Shown here: piece after piece, positions 43,637 through 51,760 of the stretch | Numbering within the stretch: the stretch's first letter is position 1 | Layout: each line of letters begins with the position of its first letter | NCBI GenBank assembly: GCA_903895695.1 | Contig: CAITUY010000198.1 | Location: forward strand, 1-64,000 | Reading direction: 5' to 3' | Origin: an uncultured bacterium | GTDB taxonomy: Bacteria > Verrucomicrobiota > Kiritimatiellia > CAIKKV01 > CAITUY01 | Length of the DNA stretch: 64,000 nucleotides | Notes under the pieces: model-generated | Databases searched by the model: none | What the model was told of the DNA's origin: nothing | What the model saw: the letters and a program-made list of their open reading frames with translations, nothing else | Program-made: the position numbers and the translations under genes

Positions 43637-44245
43637 ATGGCAGTCAAGACGGTGAAGACCAAAGCCGCGCAGAAGCACGCGGCCGTTGTGCCGAAGACCT
43701 CTGATCGGAAAGCGGTCAATCCCGCGGCTAAGAAGCCTGCGGTACCCGCAAGATCCTCCGCGAAGGCCGCCCCGGCCAAGGTCGCCCCGGCGAAGCCGGC
43801 CAAGCCTGCGGCCAAGTGCATTCTCGATCAAAAGACGCTTCAGCAGGTGAAGGACACGCTGATCAAGACCCGGGAACGCCTGAGCGGGCAGATGCTGGCG
43901 TTAGCCGACGATTCGCTGAAGTACATCGATGACACCTCGTCAGAAGATCGGACGGACGACTTCGACCGCGAATTCGCGCTCAATCTCGTGAGTTCCGAAC
44001 ACGATGCCGTTTTCGAGATCGATAATGCGTTGCGCCGGATGGCGGAAGGCACCTACGGCATCTGTGACATGTGCGGTTGCGCGCTTGAAAAGGCCCGTCT
44101 GATGGCCCTGCCGTTTGCGCGCATGTGCGTGAAATGCCAGTCCGAATCGGAACGCGGACGTAGCCGCTTCCGCCCCTTCGGCGAGTCACTCGCGCAGGGC
44201 GTCGAGCCGACTGTTGAGCCGAGTGAAGCCGAAGAATCAGAATAG
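43637..44245 (+). CDS. DksA/TraR-type zinc-finger protein with H1-like Lys/Ala tail
   Basis: 202 residues. Residues 1-60 are a basic, Ala/Lys/Pro-rich tail with repeated AKPAK and APAK units, as in histone H1-like bacterial proteins. The DksA-like coiled-coil part (about 64-135) is followed by a C4 zinc finger with C143, C146, C164 and C167 (GICDMCG and CVKCQSE). DksA-family proteins bind RNA polymerase in its secondary channel with ppGpp; the acidic tip residues are DDTSSEDRTDD here. The tail may bind DNA. It precedes lspA by 97 bp, an order also seen in Chlamydiae. Confidence 0.88.
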   Translation: MAVKTVKTKAAQKHAAVVPKTSDRKAVNPAAKKPAVPARSSAKAAPAKVAPAKPAKPAAKCILDQKTLQQVKDTLIKTRERLSGQMLALADDSLKYIDDTSSEDRTDDFDREFALNLVSSEHDAVFEIDNALRRMAEGTYGICDMCGCALEKARLMALPFARMCVKCQSESERGRSRFRPFGESLAQGVEPTVEPSEAEESE

Positions 44246-44342
44246 AGCGTGTGCCGTTTTTTGGGGCATGCGTCCTCTGGGTGCCGACGCGCTCCCTCAG
44301 CGTGGCCGATGATGGGGGCTTCGATCTTCCAGGAACTGACCC

Positions 44343-44867
44343 ATGGTGGCACTCTTACTCAGCTTCGCGATTGTGCTTATCGATCAGGTCACCAAGCATT
44401 GGGTCCGGTCACGTTTCTACCCGGGACAGACAACCCCCGTGATCGACGGGGTCTTTAACCTGTCGTTCGTTCGTAACACCGGTGCGGCGTGGGGCATGCT
44501 GGGGGGCTTCAACGCTGGGCTGATCGTGGTCTCGCTCGTGATGCTGGCCCTGCTGATCATCTTCCGCAGACGCTTTCTCAACGACACGCTCGTGCATCGG
44601 GTCGCGCTGGGCCTGATGATCGGGGGCATCGTGGGCAATCTGTGCGATCGCATCAAGCTCCAGTATGTGGTCGATTTCCTGGATTTTTACTGCCGGCAAA
44701 GCCATTTCCCGTCGTTCAATGTTGCCGACTCCGCCATTTGCATCGGCACCGGCCTCTACGTTCTGTCGTCATTCCTTTCACCCACGCGCCCGCTTCGCAG
44801 CGAGTTGGGAGGGACGGAGGGCGAGGGCACGTGCCCGGCGCCTCGCGATTCCTCGGCGCCAGCCTGA
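44343..44867 (+). CDS. lspA: Lipoprotein signal peptidase (signal peptidase II)
   Basis: 174 residues with four transmembrane helices. Catalytic aspartates are in GNLCDRIK (D102) and FNVADSAICIG (D129); NTGAAWGML and DQVTKHWVR are family signatures. It cleaves the signal peptide of prolipoproteins after lipid attachment. The C-terminus is about 25 residues longer than in many bacteria (Pro/Ser/Gly tail). It is followed by miaA 13 bp later and is in one operon with the DksA-like gene. Confidence 0.95.
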   Translation: MVALLLSFAIVLIDQVTKHWVRSRFYPGQTTPVIDGVFNLSFVRNTGAAWGMLGGFNAGLIVVSLVMLALLIIFRRRFLNDTLVHRVALGLMIGGIVGNLCDRIKLQYVVDFLDFYCRQSHFPSFNVADSAICIGTGLYVLSSFLSPTRPLRSELGGTEGEGTCPAPRDSSAPA

Positions 44868-44880
44868 CTCAGGCGTCGCC

Positions 44881-45837
44881 ATGCCGGAACGCCCTGAAGC
44901 TTTCTTTCTGGTGGGGCCTACCGCGGCCGGGAAATCGGCTGTGGCTCAATACCTTGCCGAGCAGGACGGCGGCGACATCCTTTCTGCGGACTCGATGCTC
45001 GTTTACCGCGGTCTCGATATCGGCACGGCCAAACCGTCAAGGGCTGAACGCGAACGGGTTCGCTACTGGGGCGTCGACCTCGTTGATCCGATCGAGCCGT
45101 TCAGCGTGGCCCAGTTTGTTGCCGTGGCTGGCGAGGCTGCCCGCGAGACAGCGCGGGCCGGACGTCGCCTGATCGTCGTTGGGGGCACAGGCCTTTACAT
45201 TAAGGCGCTCCTGCACGGCCTTGCCACCCTCCCGACGACGAACCCGGCCGGCCGCGAGCGTTGGCAGTCGCTCCTGAGGGCAGGCGGCATCGACGCCCTG
45301 CGGGACGAACTGCGCGCCCGTGCCCCGCAGTGGCTGGCTGGCTTGAGCGACCCGGACAACGGGCGCCGGATCGTACGGGCGCTGGAACTTGTTGAGGCCG
45401 GTGTTGCGATCCCGCCAGCGTCCTGGGCTTGCCCCGGCGAATTTCCCACGATCACCGGCGTTACCGCCAGCCGCGAGATCCTGGAACGGCGCATCCGGGA
45501 GCGGGTGGACGCCATGTACCGGGGCGGGTTCCTCGACGAGGTCAGGCGGCTACTCGAACACCGGGGCTTGGCGGAATGGCCCACCGCGGCTCAAGCTGTC
45601 GGCTACGTTGAAGCGATGGACTGTCTGGCAGGCCGCTTGACCGAGGACGCGGCTCGGGAACGCACGGTGATCCGAACCCGTCAACTGGCGAAGCGGCAGA
45701 TGACCTGGTTTCGGCACCAGTGCCGGGTTGACTGGATCGAAGTCGACGGAGCGGGCGTGGCGTCGATGGCCGCACGCGTCAGGCAGGCTTGGGCCGCGTC
45801 AGGCCCAACACCGTTGGCGCTGCCGCCGGCCGCGTGA
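44881..45837 (+). CDS. miaA: tRNA dimethylallyltransferase
   Basis: 318 residues. MiaA adds a dimethylallyl group to A37 of tRNAs that read UNN codons. P-loop: FLVGPTAAGKSAVA; DSMLVYRGLDIGTAKPS and VVGGTGLYIKALLHG are family motifs; RTRQLAKRQMTWFR is the C-terminal tRNA-binding segment. The ATG at 44881 is preferred over the in-frame opening at 44665, which lies in lspA. No clear ribosome binding site is seen. Third gene after the DksA-like gene and lspA. Confidence 0.95.
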   Translation: MPERPEAFFLVGPTAAGKSAVAQYLAEQDGGDILSADSMLVYRGLDIGTAKPSRAERERVRYWGVDLVDPIEPFSVAQFVAVAGEAARETARAGRRLIVVGGTGLYIKALLHGLATLPTTNPAGRERWQSLLRAGGIDALRDELRARAPQWLAGLSDPDNGRRIVRALELVEAGVAIPPASWACPGEFPTITGVTASREILERRIRERVDAMYRGGFLDEVRRLLEHRGLAEWPTAAQAVGYVEAMDCLAGRLTEDAARERTVIRTRQLAKRQMTWFRHQCRVDWIEVDGAGVASMAARVRQAWAASGPTPLALPPAA

Positions 45838-45845
45838 ACTGCGAG

Positions 45846-46208
45846 TCAGTGCGTGGGGGCCGGGCCGACTTGGGTCTCAACGTGACGCGGACGTTTGAAG
45901 AGGACGCAACGATAGCCCGCCGTGGCGAGTTGGCTCGTCAGCGCCGAGATGGCCGACATCGGCGTGGCGTCGTCGGTCGATACGACAATCGGCGTGGCGG
46001 GTTGCGCGCCAGCCGCCCTGAGAGCATGAGAAAGGTCGGCGCGTCGGATCACAGCGCCATTCATGACGACGGTTCCGGTGGACGTAAGCGTCAAGTGACA
46101 TTCGCCCGTCCGCTGTACGTCGGACGAAACGCACCCGGCCAGACTGATCAGAAGGCCCAACCCGAGGCAAATCACCGCCTGCCTGACGCACCGTGAGAGT
46201 TCTTTCAT
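45846..46208 (-). CDS. Lipoprotein with ExbD-like periplasmic domain
   Basis: 120 residues. The N-terminus has a lipobox in GLLISLAGC (Cys26), so it should be lipid-anchored. The rest (CHLTLTSTGTVVMNGAVIRR, then LSHALRAAGAQPATPIVVSTDDATPM, then LATAGYRCVLF) resembles the C-terminal periplasmic domain of ExbD/TolR. The normal ExbD transmembrane helix is missing; the lipid anchor replaces it. No exbB, tolQ or tonB genes are nearby. The ExbD likeness is a pattern match and should be confirmed. It is convergent with miaA, with 8 bp between the stops. Confidence 0.65.
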   Translation of the reverse strand: MKELSRCVRQAVICLGLGLLISLAGCVSSDVQRTGECHLTLTSTGTVVMNGAVIRRADLSHALRAAGAQPATPIVVSTDDATPMSAISALTSQLATAGYRCVLFKRPRHVETQVGPAPTH

Positions 46209-46338
46209 GGGGGTATCCTATGACAAACATCGGCGGTTGCCAAGCGGACGGCGGGAGCGGCCATCGGCCGTCGGCCAAGAAAATGATTGCTCAGGACAGG
46301 CGGTTCGGGTCTTCTGTGTTCGCCCATAGCATGAGGTA

Positions 46339-47307
46339 ATGAGAACAATGTTCAAGTTCAAGGCGATCATATTGGCGTTACTCGCGGGCGTTGCTGGCGT
46401 CTGGGCCCAGCCCGCCGGTACGAACGCGTGGCAGGATCTGAGTTGTCTCGAGAAGCAATTCCACGCCACCGCGCGGCCGCTGGTCTTCGAATACGAGGTC
46501 ACGTATCGGTTTTTGCATATCGAGATTAGCCGGCTTGGCACGCTGGCGATGACGACCACGGAAGGGGAGTGGACGATGCCGCACGCGTCACGACCGGTTC
46601 CGGTGGTCTTTGTCGATTTCCAGTTTGATTCCAAGGATCCACGCGGCGTCGCGCAGCGTCCCCGTGTTTCAGTTCACGATCGCATCGTGGCGGTCCTGCC
46701 GATCCCAAGCCTGGAAGCGCTCTTGTTTGCAAAAGACACAGACGAGTACCTGAACCCGCTTCTCGGCCGCCACCGAATCCTGCGCAGCCTGTCCTGCTAC
46801 GATGTCCAGTCCGGCAGCCTTGATTTCTGGCTGCACAACCTGGTAACCGGGGGTGTCGTCACGAATGTGTCCGACCCGCAGGCCATTGTCAAAATGAGGC
46901 GCAAGGTCGGCCCGGTTCTGGATTTTCTGATGGAGCAATGCCACAGCAATGGTGTGGAGACGATTGCGCCGGAAGCCCTGACGATCGACGTGAACACATC
47001 CGGGAAAGTGGTGCCTCTCCGGCTTCGTACGGTCCGTGAGCGCTGCCCCGCCTCCGTGGCGGGCGAAAACCTGAACGGGCTACGGGTCGACGCGATACCG
47101 GCCCACAAGACGGACGAGCGTATCTACCGCTTCCGGGCCTGGGCCGTGACGTTCCAGGAACTGGCTGATCGCCTCAAGGACACGGCGCTGCAACGGGCCT
47201 CGCGCGAGGCGTTTGTGAAAGTGGTCGTTCCCGTGGCGGCCGAATACGAAATGGCGCTGGGCGCAATCCGCATGACGCTCGTGGCCGCCCACGAGGGCGC
47301 CCGGTGA
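46339..47307 (+). CDS. Secreted protein of unknown function
   Basis: 322 residues. A signal peptide (about 4-23, FKAIILALLAGVAGVWAQ) precedes a soluble part with mixed alpha/beta content. LVFEYEVTYRFLHIEI and the later LTIDVNTSGKVVPLRLRTVRERC suggest a beta-rich lipocalin-like or outer-membrane-associated fold, but I do not recognise a family. It is a single gene in front of thrS. The start could be either ATG 46339 or ATG 46348. Confidence 0.6.
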   Translation: MRTMFKFKAIILALLAGVAGVWAQPAGTNAWQDLSCLEKQFHATARPLVFEYEVTYRFLHIEISRLGTLAMTTTEGEWTMPHASRPVPVVFVDFQFDSKDPRGVAQRPRVSVHDRIVAVLPIPSLEALLFAKDTDEYLNPLLGRHRILRSLSCYDVQSGSLDFWLHNLVTGGVVTNVSDPQAIVKMRRKVGPVLDFLMEQCHSNGVETIAPEALTIDVNTSGKVVPLRLRTVRERCPASVAGENLNGLRVDAIPAHKTDERIYRFRAWAVTFQELADRLKDTALQRASREAFVKVVVPVAAEYEMALGAIRMTLVAAHEGAR

Positions 47308-47350
47308 GGGTCTGCCGCTGGCTCCGCGCGGGCGTAGCCGGGATTCAGGG

Positions 47351-47380
47351 TTGACAGGGCCTGTCGCAATCCGCTTAAAT
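47351..47380 (+). promoter_or_regulatory. Sigma70 promoter of the thrS operon
   Basis: Consensus -35 TTGACA (47351-47356) and TTAAAT (47375-47380) with 18 bases between them. It lies 34 bp before the TTG start of thrS, so codons upstream of 47414 are unlikely to be translated. Confidence 0.7.
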
Positions 47381-47413
47381 CAGAATGCTTTATTTATTGG
47401 AGGGAATTCACAC

Positions 47414-49126
47414 TTGGATTTGGCATTGTTGCGCCACAGCACGGCGCATGTGATGGCTGCTGCGGTCTGCCGCCTGTATAAGGACGTGCAACTGGATATT
47501 GGACCCTCGACCGAGGGCGGCTTCTACTACGACTTCGATCTTCCCGCCCGACTCACGCCCGAGGATTTCCCGGCAATCGAGCGCGAGATGGCGAAGCTCG
47601 TTGCCGAGGACCTTCCGTTCGAACGGCTGGAGGTCGGCCGCGACGAGGCGCGCGCCCTGCTCGGTGGGCAGCGCTATAAACTGGAGCGGCTGGCGGACAT
47701 CCCAGCGGATCAGGCAATCAGTTTCTACCGGTGCGGTGATTTTATCGACCTGTGCCGGGGGCCCCACGTCGAACGGACGGGCCAGATCAAGGCCTTCAAG
47801 TTGCTCTCGGTGGCGGGCTCCTACTACCGGGGTCTCGAAACCAATCCCATGTTGCAGCGGGTGTACGGGATCGTGGCCGAAACGCAGGCGGAGATCGACG
47901 AACAGCTCACCCGCCTCGAAGAGGCGCAGAAGCGCGACCACCGCAAGCTGGGCAAGGAACTCGACCTGTTCAGCGTCCACGATGAAGTCGGTCCGGGGTT
48001 GATCCACTGGCACCCGAAGGGCGCGCGCGTCCGGGCCATCATCGAAGAATTCTGGAGACAGGAACACTTCAAAGCCGGCTATGACCTGCTTTACTCGCCA
48101 CACATCGGGAAGGCCGGCCTCTGGGAAACGTCGGGACACCTGGGCTTCTACAGCGAGAACATGTACGCGCCGATGCAGATCGACGAGGTGTCGTACTACG
48201 TCAAGCCGATGAATTGTCCGTTCCACATCCAGGTTTACAAATCGCACAAGCGATCCTACCGGGACCTTCCTTTGCGGTGGGCCGAACTGGGCACCGTCTA
48301 TCGCTACGAGAAGGCTGGCGTGCTGCACGGCTTGCTACGGGTGCGCGGCTTTACCCAGGATGACGCGCATATCTTCTGCACACCGGAGCAGATCGAGGGC
48401 GAGATCCAGCGAACGGTTGAGTTCGCGCTCGAGATGTGGCGCGCGTTCGGCTTTACCGAGATCCGCGCTTATCTTGCCACCAAGCCGGCCAAGGCCGTTG
48501 GCGAAGCCGCTCGCTGGGAGCAGGCGACGCGATCGTTGGAGCAGGCGCTGCGAACCGTCAACATCCCCTTTGAAACGGATGAAGGCGGCGGCGCCTTCTA
48601 TGGGCCGAAGATCGATCTGAAGATCAAGGACGCCATCGGACGCGAATGGCAGATGAGCACGATCCAGTTCGATTTCAACGAGCCTGAACGTTTCCAGTTG
48701 GCGTACCATGGCGTTGACGGCAAGGAACATCAGCCGTACATGGTGCACCGGGCACTGCTGGGCAGCATTGAACGTTTCTTTGGCGTACTGATCGAGCACT
48801 ACGCAGGGGCTTTTCCGCTGTGGCTGGCTCCGGAGCAGGCGCGCGTTCTGCCGATCAGCGATAAGCAGATGGATGCCGCCGTGGCGCTGGCCGCCACGTT
48901 GCAGGCCGCGGGCTATCGCGTCAAGGTCGACCGCAGCGCGGATAAGATCGGGGCCAAGATCCGCGACGCCCAAGTGGCGAAGATTCCGTACATGTTTATT
49001 CTGGGTGGTCGAGAGGTGGAGCAGGGGACGGTGTCGGTGCGCAGCCGTACGGCAGGCGACCTCGGGTCCATGAGTGTGGAAGCGGCAACCTGCCGGCTGG
49101 GCGAGGATATTGCTGCGCGACGGTAA
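47414..49126 (+). CDS. thrS: Threonyl-tRNA synthetase lacking the TGS domain
   Basis: 570 residues. The N-terminus MDLALLRHSTAHVMAAAV begins directly with the SAD-type editing domain (about 1-180, including the zinc-binding HSTAH and DFIDLCRGPHV). The class II catalytic core has SPHIGKAGLWETSGHL, MNCPFHIQVYK (zinc Cys), FTQDDAHIFC and HRALLGSIERFFGVLIEH. An anticodon-binding domain ends the protein. The N-terminal TGS domain of most bacterial ThrRS is absent. TTG 47414 is preferred since GGAGGG lies at 47399-47404, about 10 bases upstream, and the promoter covers the earlier frame. First gene of thrS-infC-rpmI-rplT-pheST. Confidence 0.93.
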   Translation: MDLALLRHSTAHVMAAAVCRLYKDVQLDIGPSTEGGFYYDFDLPARLTPEDFPAIEREMAKLVAEDLPFERLEVGRDEARALLGGQRYKLERLADIPADQAISFYRCGDFIDLCRGPHVERTGQIKAFKLLSVAGSYYRGLETNPMLQRVYGIVAETQAEIDEQLTRLEEAQKRDHRKLGKELDLFSVHDEVGPGLIHWHPKGARVRAIIEEFWRQEHFKAGYDLLYSPHIGKAGLWETSGHLGFYSENMYAPMQIDEVSYYVKPMNCPFHIQVYKSHKRSYRDLPLRWAELGTVYRYEKAGVLHGLLRVRGFTQDDAHIFCTPEQIEGEIQRTVEFALEMWRAFGFTEIRAYLATKPAKAVGEAARWEQATRSLEQALRTVNIPFETDEGGGAFYGPKIDLKIKDAIGREWQMSTIQFDFNEPERFQLAYHGVDGKEHQPYMVHRALLGSIERFFGVLIEHYAGAFPLWLAPEQARVLPISDKQMDAAVALAATLQAAGYRVKVDRSADKIGAKIRDAQVAKIPYMFILGGREVEQGTVSVRSRTAGDLGSMSVEAATCRLGEDIAARR

Positions 49127-49160
49127 CGGGTGAGTCTGGGTTCGAAAAGGGCCCGCAACA

Positions 49161-49175
49161 AGGAGGTAAGGTATT
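49161..49175 (+). promoter_or_regulatory. Ribosome binding site and ATT start of infC
   Basis: AGGAGG (49161-49166) is followed 6 bases later by ATT 49173. The reading frame from ATT gives RTSVRVNHKIRAPQVRV, the expected IF-3 N-terminus. The GTG at 49191 has no ribosome binding site. ATT initiation of infC is the known basis of its feedback control by IF-3 in other bacteria. Confidence 0.85.
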
Positions 49176-49862
49176 CGTACATCGGTCAGAGTGAACCATA
49201 AGATCCGCGCCCCGCAGGTGCGCGTGATCGACGCGAACGGCGACATGATCGGAGTGATCACGGTCGGTGAGGCGATGCAAATCGCCGTTCGCAGCAATCT
49301 TGATTTGGTGGAGTTGTCGCCCAACGCCGAGCCACCCGTGTGCCGGATCATGGATTACGGTAAGTTCAAGTACGAACAGAACCGTAAGGAACGGGAAGCC
49401 CGCAAACACCAGCACGCGGCCGAGATGAAGGAAATCAAGTTCCACGCCAATGTCGGCGAACATGACTTTGATACAAAGGTCGGCCACATTCGCGGGTTCC
49501 TCGAAGACGGCATCAAAGTCAAATCGTCCCTCTACTTCCGTGGCCGTGAGAACGCCCATCGGGAGATCGGGTTCGACGTCATGACGCGGGTCGTCAAAGC
49601 CTGCGAGGACGTATGCGCCATGGACATGCTGCCAAAGCTGATCGGCAACAGCATCGTCATGGTCATGAGCCCGCGCCCGCCCAAGGTCGTTTCGGGGCCC
49701 AAGGGGCCGACGACGCCGGCGCCGGCAGCTCCGCGGCCGGCTACCCCGGCCGGGGGGCCGGTACCTCCTCCGACCGCGCCCGCGCCGACCGCGTCCGTGC
49801 CGGCCACGCCTGTCGCGCCGGCCACGCCTGCGCCGGCCACGCCGACGACCGGTCAGGCATGA
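49173..49862 (+). CDS. infC: Translation initiation factor IF-3 with ATT start and Pro/Ala tail
   Basis: 229 residues from the ATT codon. IF-3 N-domain: RAPQVRVIDANGDMIGVI and NLDLVELSPNAEPPVCRIMDYGKFKYEQNRKEREARK. The C-domain: MKEIKFHANVGEHDFDTKVGHIRGFLEDGIKVK and VMSPRPPK. About 55 further residues are Pro, Ala and Thr low-complexity sequence that normal IF-3 lacks. IF-3 binds the 30S subunit and selects start codons. It lies 46 bp after thrS and is cotranscribed with rpmI and rplT. Confidence 0.93.
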   Translation: MRTSVRVNHKIRAPQVRVIDANGDMIGVITVGEAMQIAVRSNLDLVELSPNAEPPVCRIMDYGKFKYEQNRKEREARKHQHAAEMKEIKFHANVGEHDFDTKVGHIRGFLEDGIKVKSSLYFRGRENAHREIGFDVMTRVVKACEDVCAMDMLPKLIGNSIVMVMSPRPPKVVSGPKGPTTPAPAAPRPATPAGGPVPPPTAPAPTASVPATPVAPATPAPATPTTGQA

Positions 49863-49992
49863 TTCCGGCCGCGAGCGCTCACGCGATTTGAAAATGGGGC
49901 TGGACGCGCGGGATGCTCTCAGGTAGATTTCCGGCCCTTGTTTTCGGGTGTGCCAGGAAATGCTTGGCGCGAGGGGTCGAAAGGATAGTGTT

Positions 49993-50181
49993 ATGCCAAA
50001 AAAGAAGACGAACAAATTGGCCGCCAAGCGCGTCAAGCGCACGGGGACTGGGAAACTGGTGTTTAACCGGCCCGGCCATAAGCATCTCTTGAGCAGCAAG
50101 TCCCGCAAGCGCAAACGCCATTTGCGGCGCGCCAAGACGGTTTGCGCAGCCGACCACAAGCGCATCAGCGACATGCTGTAA
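49993..50181 (+). CDS. rpmI: 50S ribosomal protein L35
   Basis: 62 residues. PKKKTNKLAAKRVKRTGTGKLVF, then GHKHLLSSKSRKRKRHLRR, is characteristic of L35. ATG 49993 follows AAGGATAGTGTT. The preceding gap of 130 bp contains no gene and could hold an L20-binding leader; I see no proof of it. It is 17 bp before rplT. Confidence 0.95.
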   Translation: MPKKKTNKLAAKRVKRTGTGKLVFNRPGHKHLLSSKSRKRKRHLRRAKTVCAADHKRISDML

Positions 50182-50198
50182 GGAAAGGATAGACTGAC

Positions 50199-50555
50199 AT
50201 GCCTCGATCAACGAATGCCCCCGCGTCTCGTAAACGACGCAGTCGTGTGCTCCGGGAGGCTCGCGGGTTCCGCGGGTCACGCAGCAAACTGTTCCGCCAG
50301 GCCACGGAGGCGGTGGATCGCGCGATGCGGCTTGCCTATATCAACCGTAAGGAGAAAAAAGCCGAGTACCGGCGTCTCTGGACCGTCCGACTGTCGGCGG
50401 CCTGCCGCGCCAACGGCATTTCGTACAGCCGGTTGATCGAGGGCCTCACCAAGATGGGCGTGACCTTGAACCGCAAGATGCTATCGGAAATCGCCATCCA
50501 GGACGCGGAAGGCTTTACCAGCCTGATCGCCGTCGCCCAGAAGGGCCTTGGCTGA
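50199..50555 (+). CDS. rplT: 50S ribosomal protein L20
   Basis: 118 residues. SRKRRSRVLREARGFRGSRSKLFRQA (start), AYINRKEKKAEYRRLWTVRLSAACRANGISYSRLIEGLTKMGV and LNRKMLSEIAIQDAEGF are diagnostic of L20. In other bacteria L20 binds its own operon leader to control infC-rpmI-rplT. A strong terminator follows the stop by about 20 bp. Confidence 0.97.
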   Translation: MPRSTNAPASRKRRSRVLREARGFRGSRSKLFRQATEAVDRAMRLAYINRKEKKAEYRRLWTVRLSAACRANGISYSRLIEGLTKMGVTLNRKMLSEIAIQDAEGFTSLIAVAQKGLG

Positions 50556-50575
50556 TCGTCGCCCAGCGGGACGTG

Positions 50576-50611
50576 AAACGGCCGACCCTTCCAGGTCGGC
50601 CGTTTGCTTTG
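50576..50611 (+). terminator. Terminator after rplT
   Basis: AAACGGCCGACC (50576-50587) and GGTCGGCCGTTT (50594-50605) form a perfect 12-bp stem with a 6-base loop and a short T-rich tail. It ends the thrS-infC-rpmI-rplT transcript or lowers read-through to pheS. Confidence 0.85.
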
Positions 50612-50679
50612 CAAAGAAAGCATAGCGAGGGCCAAAGGTGTCTGGTATATACGGGCGGGTTTAGCGACGGAAGACCATC

Positions 50680-51699
50680 ATGAAGGCAGCAGAGATCGTC
50701 CAACTCAAAGAACAAGCCCTCGACGAGGCGCGACGCAGCGGCACGGCGGCCGACGTCGAAGCCGTGCGGATCAAGTATTTGAGCCGCAAGGGAGTCCTGC
50801 CGGGCATCATGGACGGGCTCAAGGCACTGTCGGCCGAAGAACGGCCTGAAGCCGGGCGCCGGGCCAATGAACTCAGGCAGGAGTTGACGAAGGCCCTCGA
50901 TGACGCCAAGAACGCGCTCCAGGCCGCTGAACGCGCATCCGGTCAGAAGCGTTTCGACCCGACGCTGCCGGGCCAGTGGCGGGGCTTGGGGCGGCGGCAT
51001 CCCATTACGCAGGTCGTCGAGGAAGCTATCCGCATTTTTTCCATGCTCGGGTTCACCGTGGCGGATGGCCCGGACATCGAGACGGAATACCACAACTTCG
51101 ATGCGCTCAACACGCCGGCCGATCATCCGTCGCGGGACACCCAGGATACCTTCTGGCTGGGCCCGGGCCTGCTCCTGCGAACGCAGACATCCCCCGTGCA
51201 GATCCGGGTCATGGAGAGCCGGAAACCGCCCGTTCGGATTATCGCACCCGGGCGCTGCTACCGCCGGGATACGACCGACGCAACGCATAGCGCGAATTTT
51301 CACCAGATCGAGGGATTGTACGTGGACAGGGCGGTTTCCCTGGCCGACCTGAAGGGTGACATTACGTTCTTTGCCCGGCAGATGATGGGGGCAGACGTCA
51401 AGGTCCGTTTCCGGCCTCATTTCTTCCCGTTTACCGAGCCCAGCGTGGAGTACGACTTCTCGTGTCATGTTTGCCGGGGACGGGGTTGCCGCGTGTGCAA
51501 ACAGAGCGGCTGGATCGAGATCTCGGGAGCGGGCATGGTCAATCCGAAGGTCTTCAAGACCGTGGGCTACGACCCGGAGACAACGATGGGCTACGCCTTC
51601 GGCATGGGGGTGGAACGCATTGCCATGATCCGGTTCGGCATCGAGGATATCCGTCATCTGTACGATAATGACGTGCGTTTCCTCGAGCAGTTCGGATGA
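50680..51699 (+). CDS. pheS: Phenylalanyl-tRNA synthetase alpha subunit
   Basis: 339 residues. An N-terminal coiled-coil (about 1-80, MKAAEIVQLKEQALDEARR) leads to the class II core: GRRHPITQVVEEAIRIF, FDALNTPADHPSRDTQDTFW, HSANFHQIEGLYVD, and GCRVCKQSGWIEISGAGMVNPKV, YAFGMGVERIAMI. With PheT it forms the alpha2-beta2 enzyme that charges tRNA-Phe. An upstream -10-like TATATA near 50646 suggests a separate promoter after the terminator. Confidence 0.97.
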   Translation: MKAAEIVQLKEQALDEARRSGTAADVEAVRIKYLSRKGVLPGIMDGLKALSAEERPEAGRRANELRQELTKALDDAKNALQAAERASGQKRFDPTLPGQWRGLGRRHPITQVVEEAIRIFSMLGFTVADGPDIETEYHNFDALNTPADHPSRDTQDTFWLGPGLLLRTQTSPVQIRVMESRKPPVRIIAPGRCYRRDTTDATHSANFHQIEGLYVDRAVSLADLKGDITFFARQMMGADVKVRFRPHFFPFTEPSVEYDFSCHVCRGRGCRVCKQSGWIEISGAGMVNPKVFKTVGYDPETTMGYAFGMGVERIAMIRFGIEDIRHLYDNDVRFLEQFG

Positions 51700-51760
51700 G
51701 GGTGAGGCGGAGCAGCACGTTCAAGACGTCCGTCCGAGCGGAGGGCGTTGAGGTTCTCTC

